Under the pieces are notes generated by a model. It was not told the DNA's origin, ran no database searches, and saw only the letters and a list, made by a program, of their open reading frames with translations. Positions 9,949-19,275 of a DNA stretch of 64,000 bases are shown here, piece after piece. The stretch comes from Trichaptum fuscoviolaceum (Eukaryota; Basidiomycota; Agaricomycetes; Hymenochaetales; Trichaptaceae): contig CAJSYZ010000005.1 in the NCBI GenBank assembly GCA_910574455.1, positions 496,001-560,000 of the forward strand, written 5' to 3'. Made by a program: the position numbers and the translations under genes. Each line of letters begins with the position of its first letter. Position 1 is the stretch's first letter.

Positions 9949-11933
9949 ACGTTACACACCAACCACAACACGGCTTTCGAATTCGCTCTCTTAATTGCCA
10001 TCGTAGATACGAAGTTTTAATATCCCTTCTCAACCACTCCGACCCCCAGCTTATCGACATTCTATGCATACAAGAACCCCCTCCTACTTTCTCTCGCTAT
10101 CCTTCTTTGGCTCCCCGCCAGTGGGAAAGGCTTTTAACCCTCCCCCTCTGACGAGGAGTCCCCGCCTAAATGTTTCATTTATATCAGCAAACGCATCCCT
10201 TCTTCCTCCTTCGACCATATAAATATTCCCCACTCTAATATCACCGGCATTCGCATTCGCATCTCCAATCTCTTTATTTCATTATTTAACATATATAATC
10301 CCCCTAATTCTTCTCAAACGATTGATACCTTGCAAACACACCTTCAAGACCCAAGGACAGGCCCAAGTGCAACAGATGCTCTCATGCTTATCGGAGACTT
10401 TAACAAGCACGACCCCCTGTGGGCAGGACCGCTTCACCCTCGAAGGACGAAAGGAGACGCATCTGACTCCTTGGTGGACATCCTAGTGAGGCATGGGTTA
10501 GAGCTGTGCCTTGAGCCCGGCACCCCAACCTTCATGTCCCCCGCCTATAGAACATGGTCAACGTTAGACCTGCTCTTTGTTTCTGGAGATAGTCTCTTCC
10601 CGACGTTGTCATATTGCCAAACGTTTGGGGGGGACACTTCGGACCACCTGGGCCTCGAAGCGGAGTTCGACATCCACCCTGATCAAGTGGAGTCTAAACC
10701 CCGACCGCACTTCAGGGAGACAGACTGGGCTGAGTTTGCCAAGGAGGTCCCCCGGTACTTTGAGGCGCATCCGCTGCCCCCCCTAGCCCAGTCTACACAG
10801 GCCCTGGATGACCATGTTAACGCTCTAGTAGCCGGTCTCCAGGTCACTCTGGCAGCGATGGTCCCTGTCTCAAAAGTGTCGCAATATCGGAATCGATGGT
10901 GGACAGCGGAGCTTTCTGCACTCAGGTGGGAGTACCGTAGGGTGCAGAGACGCATACACAAAACGGACAGATCACATGCGTCATGGAAAGCTCTTCGGGA
11001 GGTGCGCAACAGGTACACTGGGGCAATTACGAAGCAGAAAAGGGCTCACTGGAAGCAGTACATTGAGCAGCTAACCCAAGAGCAGTTATGGGTGGCGGCA
11101 CGATACACGGATGATGCACCCAGCACAACCACTCGGGTACCCACACTCCGTAGCCCGGACGGCTTGGTCTCCAGCACGGAAGGAAAGTGCGCCATTCTCT
11201 TTGACACTTTCTTCCCCTCCCTGCCACCAAGCTACCAACCACCCGATAGACGCGCGCCCATACGCACCATCCCATTCGAACCATTCAACCGGTCCGACAT
11301 TGACAAGGCCATTGCTAAACTGGCCCCTTACAAGGCCCCAGGGCCATCGGGCATCCCCAACATTGCTATTAAATCGGCCCACACGTTCCTAGGGCCGATT
11401 CTAGTGGGGATACTGAATGCCTCCTTGCAGCTTGGGCACTTCCCGACACCATGGAAGTCGTACAGCACAGTCACCCTTCGAAAGCCGGGAAAGAGCGATT
11501 ATACCGTCCCCAAGGCCTTCCGTCCTGTTGCCCTGGAAGACACGCTGGGCAAGGTCCTGGAGTCAGTAGTGGCATCGCGCCTGTCGGACTTGGCCGAGCA
11601 GCACCAGATGCTCCCAGAAACACAGTTCGGGGGGCGTCCGGGCCGTACCACGACGGACGCGGTTGTTACGGCCTGGGGGGAACCTGGGGGCCGGGGCGCG
11701 TTAGCGGCTTCCGGGGCAAGGCCTGGGAGAGCGCGCGGCAGCGGAGAAGGCGAAGGGGAACCGTTAAGGACGCTACAACGCCAACGGAGTCACGCGGGGA
11801 GCGGGGCTACGGGGGCGAGACGCGAGGGGGCTCAAGGCGAGGACGGGACGGAGTCAGAGTCGAGGCTGGGAAGGCAGAGTCGAGGCGCGGGGAGACAGAG
11901 TCGAGACGCGGGGAAATGCAAAGCGGGATCCTG

Positions 11934-11987
11934 GCGGGAATCTGGATTCGCGCGGGAATCTGGATTCGTGCGGGAATCTGGATTCGT
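11934..11987 (+). repeat. 18-bp minisatellite inside solo LTR A
   Basis: Three perfect head-to-tail units of GCGGGAATCTGGATTCGY, continuing into degenerate GCGGGATTC-type units to about 12115. Related GCGGGAATC words recur at 13470-13830 and in solo LTR B. Confidence 0.8.
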
Positions 11988-12715
11988 GCGGGGATCGCAG
12001 AGCGGGAATCGTTCGGGGCTTTGGCGGGAATCGCAGAGCGGGATTCTGGCGGGAGTCTCAGAGCGGGATTCTGGACAGGACTCAGAGCGGGATTCGCAGA
12101 GCGGGATCCGGGACAAGACCGAGACAAGAGAGCCAGAGAGCAGGCGTGCTCAGGACGGGAGCAGAGAGCTCAGGATAACCGGGATCTCAAGGCAACACTT
12201 CTGTATCAGGAGGAGGTTCCCTAAGGAAGCACTCGACAAGTTAGCATTGTAAAACTACACTAGAGACAAGACAGAAACACACCTAAGGAAGCACTCGACA
12301 AGAGGACAAAAGTGAGTGCTCCTTACGGTGGCGACAGGTATTTATCTACTGGGCAGAATCTACAGGGAACAGGCATGCACAAACGCGCAACTAACTAGTT
12401 ACACAATCTTGCGGGCGAAGGCCGCGCATACAGTGACGTGAATCCGGGATTCGGGATTCGGTGCGGGGGACATCTGGGCAAGATCTAAGGGAACGAGCGT
12501 GAAGCATGGTCAAGTGAAACAAAGAGAACTAAAGGAATGTAATTTGTGCGCGAGGTATCAAGCTGGCGCACAGGCAGCGGGGTAACGAGCGTGGGGGGCG
12601 GATGTAATGCATACATCGTCTCGGGATAAGTTGCAGGCAACTTCTGGCGTGGATCAGGGTCGCGGGAGATCGACAGGGACCAACTTCTAAGAAGCCGGTG
12701 CTTCGATGTCGTAAC

Positions 12716-12857
12716 TGTCACGAACCAAACTGGGAAATAAGGCACTGAACTGGGATTTTAGCCATTACACTAAAAGAGCCATGTTGTCAGGTTACTGACA
12801 ACTGTTCCCAGCGCTATTTAAGGTGTTCAAACATTAGGATTTCTCCAAATCCTAATA
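12716..12857. repeat. TRIM terminal direct repeat, copy 1
   Basis: 142 bp, TGTCACG...CCTAATA, identical to 13048-13189. Contains the perfect hairpin GTTGTCAG-GTTA-CTGACAAC. Confidence 0.9.
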
Positions 12858-13047
12858 TTACCTCCCTCTCAAAGACCCCCTCCCGCCGTCGGGAGAGGAC
12901 ACCTTCTCGAAATAGCCGCCCCCCACCCATTTCCCTTTTGGGTGTAAGCCGAGGAACAGAGAGGACCCTCCGTGGCAATATTAAGAATCCGTCATTAATA
13001 TTGCACACCCCGGGACTTGAACCTGCGACCTTGTTAACCTGACAACC

Positions 13048-13189
13048 TGTCACGAACCAAACTGGGAAATAAGGCACTGAACTGGGATTTTAGCCATTAC
13101 ACTAAAAGAGCCATGTTGTCAGGTTACTGACAACTGTTCCCAGCGCTATTTAAGGTGTTCAAACATTAGGATTTCTCCAAATCCTAATA
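13048..13189. repeat. TRIM terminal direct repeat, copy 2
   Basis: 142 bp, identical to 12716-12857; followed by GTAAT. Confidence 0.9.
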
Positions 13190-14174
13190 GTAATGAAGCC
13201 TAATCGCGAGGCGCGCGCGGGGCAGGGCGACTAAGGACGGGGTTCGAGTCCTTTCGGACAATGAGATCAATCCCGCACACGGGGTGGCGGGAATGTGGTC
13301 TGCGGGCCGGGACAGGACGCTACTAGCGAGACTAGTTGGCTGGCACGTGCGTGGCCAGGCCAATCACCTGGGGCTATCTCAGGACGAGGTTAGCATCGAG
13401 GAGCAGGGAAGCTAAGGGGTTTCCCTTGGACAACGGGGAACTCGCGCGATTTGCGACGGGATCATGCAGGGAATCTGGTTCGGGTTTCGACCGGGTTTCG
13501 AGTTCGGGTTTAGACCGGGAATCGAGACAGGGTTCGACCGGGAATCGTAGCGGGAATCTTTCGGGAATCAGAGCGGGAACTTAGCTGGGGTTGCGATGGG
13601 AATCGCGGCGGGATCGAAGGCGGGAATCCTGCGGGGGATTTGCGCGGGGATTCAAGACGGGACGCAAGGCGGGAAACGAGCGGGATTTCGACTGGGATCG
13701 TGCGGGGGAAAGGAGCGGGATTCCAACCGGGAAGCGAGCGGGGTTTCTACCGGGAATGAGCGGGGGAGTCTGGCGAGACTCTAGTCTGGAAACGAGCGGG
13801 GGGAGTTTGGCGGGACTCCAACCGTGAATGAGCGTGGGTTGCGGGATTGTCAGAGAGGACGCTTGACAGCGTTTGCGGCGAGGCGGGATTCCTGGCGGGG
13901 CAGGCTGTGGACGAACAAGGGCAGGTCGAGAGGCACAGGATGTCGAAGGGGTTAGCTAGGGCACCGTGGCAGGACGAGCGCAGGGCAGGGTTCGTGACCG
14001 GGCAGGATTGCGGGATAGCAATCCTTGACCTGCTGTCGTGTTGGCTTACTCAAGGCCAGACAGAGGTCGGCTTTGGACGCAGTGGATCAATCTCCTAACT
14101 GCACTTCATGACTGTGGACGCGAGGCCGGGATCTGGTATCCGGGCATAGTCGAGAACCTACGAGGTCTGGGATA

Positions 14175-14228
14175 GCTATGGCTGTGGCTATGGCTGTGGC
14201 AGGCTATGGCTATGGCTGTGGCTATGGT
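14175..14228 (+). repeat. CTATGGCTGTGG simple tandem repeat in solo LTR A
   Basis: Imperfect alternation of CTATGG and CTGTGG units over about 54 bp. Confidence 0.75.
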
Positions 14229-16240
14229 GAGTGACTTCGGGACTATGGCGAGGTACGGGGTTCGCTGGGGCGGGGAACAGAGCATGACGGGAGCGGGGAG
14301 CGAGCGGGGGATCATCCTAGAGTCGGGGGAACGACGAGGCGGGCTCGGGATGGATCGAGACACGGGGACGAGGCGGGGGACTGACGAGGAGACGTGGGCG
14401 AGGACAAGCAGGGGCGAGGAGGTCGTAGCGGGGCGAAACTCTTAGCAGGAGAATGCATGGCGAAGCAGAGGTTCTTCCGGGCTCAGAGAGCGGGGGATCC
14501 TTTCGGGGGTCTAGCCAAGGTCGCGATTCGGGTTTCAGTATACCGGGTTCTGTTCGGGATTGCCTTAGACATGTTGGGGTCCTGGGGGATCCCGACAGCG
14601 GTCCTTTTTATCACCCAGAAGGTGAAGGATGCTTGGCGGACGGGCAGGGTGGCGAGCCTCTTGCTGATGGACATATCACAAGCGTTCCCGACGGTACCCC
14701 ACCCTTCCCTACGGGCCAAGTTAGAGGTGGCCGGAATACCACCCCTCCTGACTAACTGGATCGACAGCTTCCTCTCCGACCGGCAGACCACCCTCTCCTT
14801 CGACGACTACACCTCCAACCCCCTACCAGTCCCTCTCGGCATCCCTCAAGGCTCCCCGCTGTCCCCCATCCTCTACCTCCTCTTCAACTCCGACCTATTG
14901 CGGCTCCCCACCAAGCAATCAGACCCGTCCTCAGGGTTCATAGATGACACGGCCAAGTTAGTTGTCTCAAACTCTGCCGCGGACAATATTGCCACCTTTA
15001 ACTCATTCCTCAGTGATGCGGGGCGATGGGGGGAGGAGAATGGATCTCGGTATGACTACCAGAAGTTCCAGCTCATCCACTTCTGGGGCCGGAAGACTCG
15101 CCCAGACACGGACGCACTCGACCTCCAGTTTCGTGAGCATATCATCAAGCCCACTAATTGTGTACGGTACTTGGGAGTAATGCTCGACGAGCAACTATCG
15201 TACACATACCATGCAGAGCAAGTACTGGCTCGGGGCACTCGGACACTAGCTTGCGCTGGGGAGACTCCGGGTCCCGCACGGCTATATGCGTCAATTAGTC
15301 CAGGCGATGGTATTTCCCCGGGTGGAGTATGCATTGCTTGTATGGTACGAGCCGGTCACAGAAGGGCCCTCCCGACGCACGGGCAACATTGGACTCACTA
15401 TGGCGATGACTCGACTCCAGCGACGGGCCACAAAACTTATCACCGGGGCTTTCAGCACCACGGCGACGGATATATGGCGGACTTTCATGCACACCTTCTC
15501 CCCACTCCGATCCGACTTAGCCTCAATGTCTTCAAGGCTGCAGTTCGCCTATGCACCCTACCCCCCCAACACCCTCTCCATGCCATGGTAAAACGGTGTC
15601 GCAAGTCCGTCAAACGACACCGCTCTGTCCTTCATAAGCTAATGAGTGCATTCCCGGAGCTGCAAGGGCCGGTAGAGACTATCTGGCCCCTCCAAGGTCG
15701 GAGTCCCGCAGCAGCCTCCCTCACAACCCGGATTGCAAAATCCAGAGCGGAGGCAAAGGATGCAGCGGAAGCAGCAGTTGCAAAAGGGACATTGTGCATA
15801 TTCTCAGATGGCTCGGGGTTCCAAGGGGGCATAGGGGCGGCAGCAATTGCGGTGGGGGGAAAGGCAAGGGTCTCCTATGAGGAGTACACAGATAAGTTAG
15901 GCATAGGAACTGGCGTCAAAGGCGGGAAGGGAGGGCAGGAGACGGGCATACGGGGAGTACCCGGGCAAGAAGGCGCAAATACTCAATCTTTCCCCTTTTC
16001 TTTTTCTTCTTCTTCTTCTTCTACTTGTAGCTCTAGGCCTCTCATTCCTCCTTCATCTTTTCACTTTTCTTCTCATTCTTAACCAGGCTCACGCGAAACG
16101 CACCCGATCGGACAGCCCAAGGACGTGCGTAGACTGCACCTAGGGACCGCCCAGGACCACACCGTCTTTGAGGCCGAGGTATGCGGAGCCATCCTAGGCC
16201 TCGACCTCATCCGGGCCACACCCCGCGCTACAAAAGTATC

Positions 16241-17060
16241 TGTTACGACCGTCGGGAATTGTAGCGGGAATCAGTTTCGGGAAACTGGAATTCGCGACAA
16301 GAACCCGCGTTCGGGAATCTGGATTCGCGACTGGGGACGAGCGTGGGAAATCAGGCGGGGAAACGCGCGGGATTCTATCCAGGCGCGTAGCGGGACTCTC
16401 AAGGCCAGCTAGGACTCTTCACTGCTTTTGAACGTCAAGTAAGCGGATCCTTAAGGAAGCACTCCACAAGTAAGTATTGCGCAACTAACTACACAGGAGA
16501 AAAGAGAGAGATCGCACCTAAGGAAGCACTCCACAAGAGGTCAAAAGTGGGGTGCTCCTTACGATGCCTACAGCTATTTATCTACTTCGTAAAGACTGTA
16601 TAGTTAATCTACGCTAAGTGTCCTTGCGCAATGCGCACCTATCTACTACAAACGATACATGCTACGACCGCAATGCTAGGCATGTCCATCCCGTCTCTCC
16701 AGATGGCTACGGCCTGTTCGTGGACGTCAGCGTCCGGTCCGGGGCCGCGACTAGCCAGACTAGGTCTGCCAGACTGTTGCAGGTCGTCACCTTGAGGTAC
16801 TAGCGGAATAATGAGCGTATGTTGATAAGTGAATGTACGTGTGCCGTGGCAGGTCGTCGTAAATGAGTGTGTGTATGCGTGCATGGTTGCCGGGACGGTG
16901 GTGCGGGATAAGTCACGTGAGCATGGGATCGTGCGATTTGGGAATGAGGTTTCGCGCGGGGAATCCAATGGCGGGATTCTCCCCGCGGGATTGTCTGCTC
17001 ATGTCGGGATCCTTGGCGGGAAAGTGCGGGAAATGAGAAAAGGGGCCTGGGATCTCGACA
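16241..17060 (+). mobile_element. Solo LTR B, 820 bp, inserted in the LINE RNase H domain
   Basis: Begins TGTTACGACC and ends GATCTCGACA, flanked by the duplication GTATC (16236-16240 and 17061-17065). Removing it with one duplication copy rejoins the RNase H frame between TKVS and the LDCQ block. It shares with solo LTR A the ends, the paired AAGGAAGCACTCCACAAG motif (16453-16470 and 16519-16536), the following GGTGCTCCTTA and the TATTTATCTACTT box. No internal domain, so a solo LTR. Confidence 0.82.
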
Positions 17061-17789
17061 GTATCGATGTTTCTCGACTGTCAAGCAGCAATCACAGCCA
17101 TCCACACTCCCAAGGCACAACCCGGCCAGCATCTACTCAAAATGTTCTGGACAGAACTCCAGCGACTTCAGCAGCAACGAACCACTCTAGAAATAACACT
17201 CCACTGGGTACCGGGCCACGAGGATATGACCGCTAACGAGCAGGTCGACGCGGAAGCCAAATTTGCGGCTCAATACCCAGAGTCAAGCCAGGTCGGCCGC
17301 CTCAAATGCTTTGCTAAAAGCATACCAACTAGCTCGGCCGGGCTTGTCGCAGCCCGGAAACTCCAATCCTCCCTACGATGGAAGACGGAGTGGCTCAAGT
17401 CAAAAAGCGGGAGGAAATTGCGAGCTGTTGACCTCACTGCTCCGTCTCGCGCAGTGCGCAGCATCTACAAGGACCGGAGCCGGAACGAGTGTGCGATCAT
17501 CACGCAACTCCGCACGGGACACGCCCCCCTCAACGCTCACTTAGCTCGGATTCGGTGCACTGACTCTCCGCTCTGTTCCAAGTGCCAGGTCCCGGAAACG
17601 GTGGCCCATTATCTCTTCACCTGCCGGGTGTATGCAGCCCCCCGCCGAGCACTCCGAACGTCACTCAAAAACAAACCCCTCACCTTGCGGTCAACACTGG
17701 GGAAAGGGGCTAGGCTCGACCTCGTCCTACGCTACATCAAGGACACGGGACGCTTTCCCCACCTGTTCCCGGCTAGCACAACGCAATGA

Positions 17790-18147
17790 ACCTGGCTTTC
17801 TTTATTCCTCGCTTTCTCTCTCTGCTCCTCTTTATTTATTTATTTTAGACATTCGGGATGCCTCTCGACGGCGGCTCCCCTCATAGAGCGTCACTGTAGA
17901 ACACCAACACCGACACATTGTATCAACAACAATTTCTGTAACTGTATGCGCTCCCCCCCTCTCCAGCGATAATTCGCCTCACAAATACCCTCATTCGGCA
18001 TACCTCACTCTGATCATACCCTTTCAATCCTTTCTTATTTGTTAAACTTATTCTGAACTTCCCAAGCCTCACAATTACAGTAGTGGTAGATTACAATGTA
18101 TTCTAAGTGCGCCATAGGCCCTAAAGGGCCTGCAGTCACTATAATGG
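17790..18147 (+). other. LINE 3' untranslated region
   Basis: Between the ORF2 stop and the AAATC tail. Pyrimidine-rich, with no frame of note. Confidence 0.7.
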
Positions 18148-18150
18148 AAT

Positions 18151-18176
18151 AAATCAAATCAAATCAAATCAAATCA
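18151..18176 (+). repeat. LINE 3' tail, (AAATC)5
   Basis: Five AAATC units end directly at the right target-site duplication. Short simple-repeat tails in place of poly(A) are known for I/Tad-type LINEs. Confidence 0.85.
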
Positions 18177-18192
18177 ATGTACGACCGGCGCA
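18177..18192. repeat. LINE target-site duplication, right
   Basis: 16 bp identical to 8695-8710, directly after the AAATC tail. Confidence 0.88.
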
Positions 18193-18328
18193 AATCGCGT
18201 GGGACTTTCACTCTTGATTTAGCTTACTCTCACATGATTCGGGAAAAATCCGAGTCTATTCCTCACATGGACATGCATCCATATATGGACATGCATCTAT
18301 ATACGGTTGGTCTGAGGTGACTCAGCAA

Positions 18329-18686
18329 CTTCTGATTGAGTCATACCAGTCATTTCATCAACAACACACAGAAATGACTGGCTTGCGAGTCTAGAGCACA
18401 ATTGCCATGAGAACTCAAACTTTTGACGCTGTCAAGTTGTGCGAAAGTTGACACTGTGGGAACTTATCCCGCTTTCGACACCTCACAAGACTTTGACAGT
18501 GCAACTTGAGTACGCTGCTTCTTATCATTCATCACGGACGCTTACTGACTGCACGAGGCACTCATTGTATGTATGTTACAGTTCCCAATTACAGGTACTA
18601 ATACACATTAATTGTTTTCATAGCTCTATCTCCTTCTCCACTTCAAGTGGGAGTAAGGGATTTGCTGGCGCAGCTCGGCCTGTTTC
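18329..18686. repeat. Dispersed repeat, copy 2
   Basis: 18329-18393 is an inverted relative of 8121-8182 (starts CTTCTGATTGAGTCATACCA). 18394-18475 is similar to the block after 3386. 18643-18686 matches 3621-3664 at 41 of 44 bases. The first block contains its own inverted repeat (CCAGTCATTT / AAATGACTGG). A 21-bp piece of it (18374-18394) recurs exactly at 58248-58268. Confidence 0.6.
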
Positions 18687-19275
18687 TAGTCATTGTGCGC
18701 CGTTAAAAATCATCGGCGATCGCCCAGCGGCGTATCGTGGTGAGACGAGAATCGACAAGCGCATGGATGACACCGTACAAGTACCGTTGAAGTCATATAT
18801 GGAGGCGTGTATGTGCATTCCAGCGACATCACCGGGCTGATTGCAGTAACGCCTGAATATGCAGGCACCAAAGATCCGGATCTATACTGTCAAATATATT
18901 GAGATTGGCATTAAACCTTATTCTTACACACTTTACCAGCGCCATTCCTGTGATTGAGTTAAGATATGTTTGCGGCGAGTTCACAAGGTGTTGGCGCTGA
19001 CTTGGAACTGGTATGCTCCGTAAAGTCGGAAAGCCGTGGAATGATGCGGTTGCGCCTGTCATAGTACAGGATCATTCCATGCATCTTGTTTTCAAGTGAT
19101 GCATACCCCCAATCGCACAGTTGTTAGCTTCTTCATTTTTTCTGATTGCAAGAAGGAAAAGACATAAATGTCTGCAAAAGTTCTGACTAAAAGCAAAAGG
19201 AGAACAAGTGAACGAAAACCGGGGTAAAGACCCGAAGCAGAAACCAGCGTCAGCAGAGCATAGCAACCTCAGCGC
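18687..19275. other. Intergenic stretch, no gene recognised
   Basis: Downstream of the repeat and downstream (3') of the minus-strand P450. No family-like frame. Confidence 0.4.

Larger units (their letters stand above)
12716..13189 (-). mobile_element. TRIM-like element (miniature LTR retrotransposon), 474 bp
   Basis: Two identical 142-bp direct repeats (12716-12857 and 13048-13189) flank a 190-bp interior. Left flank GTAAC and right flank GTAAT give an imperfect 5-bp target duplication. Read on the minus strand, a purine-rich tract (12858-12885, with GAGAGGGAGG) lies next to the downstream repeat, as a polypurine tract would. The interior next to the other repeat carries a tRNA-like T-arm, GGTTCAAGTCCCGG on the minus strand (about 13012-13025). 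There is no coding capacity. Identity of the repeats means recent insertion. The alternative is a tRNA-derived SINE-like unit; terminal repeats plus flanking duplication favour TRIM. Confidence 0.72.
11664..14597 (+). mobile_element. Solo LTR A, expanded (2.9 kb including a nested TRIM)
   Basis: Begins TGTTACG and ends CGACA, flanked by the 5-bp duplication GCGGT (11659-11663 and 14598-14602). Joining the flanks restores the LINE reverse-transcriptase frame. It contains no gag-pol domain, so it is best read as a solo LTR left by recombination. It shares its ends and a core with solo LTR B: two copies of AAGGAAGCACTCGACAAG (12223-12240 and 12285-12302), then GAGTGCTCCTTA and a TATTTATCTACT box. 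Without the TRIM it is still about 2.45 kb, three times the length of solo LTR B, because of G-rich degenerate repeats built on GCGGGAATC. Long frames inside it are by-products of the repeats. Confidence 0.78.
9945..17789 (+). pseudogene. LINE ORF2: APE endonuclease / reverse transcriptase / RNase H, interrupted
   Basis: Segments in order: endonuclease N-terminus at 9945-10149 (LNCHRRYEVL, ILCIQEPP); a frameshift near 10140; endonuclease with LMLIGDFNKHDP and GGDTSDHLGLEAEF; RT fingers with YKAPGPSGIPN and RPVALEDTLGKVLE to 11663. The gene resumes after solo LTR A at 14603 with LLLMDISQAFPTV, PLGIPQGSPLSPIL and the catalytic GFIDDTAKLV. Two more frameshifts fall near 15260 and 15500-15590. 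RNase H begins CIFSDGSGFQGG (about 15800) and FEAEVCGAILGLDL (about 16170), is cut by solo LTR B, and resumes with LDCQAAITAI and ITLHWVPGHEDMTANEQVDA. A terminal CSKCQVPETVAHYLFTC zinc motif precedes the stop at 17789. The 15870-16090 part fits RNase H poorly and may be a further small insertion. Confidence 0.85.
8711..18176 (+). mobile_element. Tad-like LINE (non-LTR retrotransposon) carrying nested insertions
   Basis: Insertion limits are set by a 16-bp target-site duplication, ATGTACGACCGGCGCA, at 8695-8710 and 18177-18192. The 5' untranslated region is only 29 bp. ORF1 is gag-like with zinc knuckles, and ORF2 reads endonuclease, reverse transcriptase, RNase H and a terminal zinc motif, the order found in the fungal Tad and I clades. 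The 3' end is a short (AAATC)n tail rather than poly(A). Subtracting the two nested elements with their duplications leaves about 5.7 kb, a normal length for the clade. Several frameshifts and two large insertions make this copy dead. Confidence 0.88.

Noticed and set aside
11451..12224. Long open frames through the G-rich repeats
   Set aside because: They are open because the repeats lack stop codons; both strands are open at once and the translations are low-complexity.
13225..13245. GGTTCGAGTCC in solo LTR A as a tRNA B-box
   Set aside because: The flanks pair as a simple AAGGAC/GTCCTT hairpin, not as a T-arm plus acceptor; no A-box is seen.
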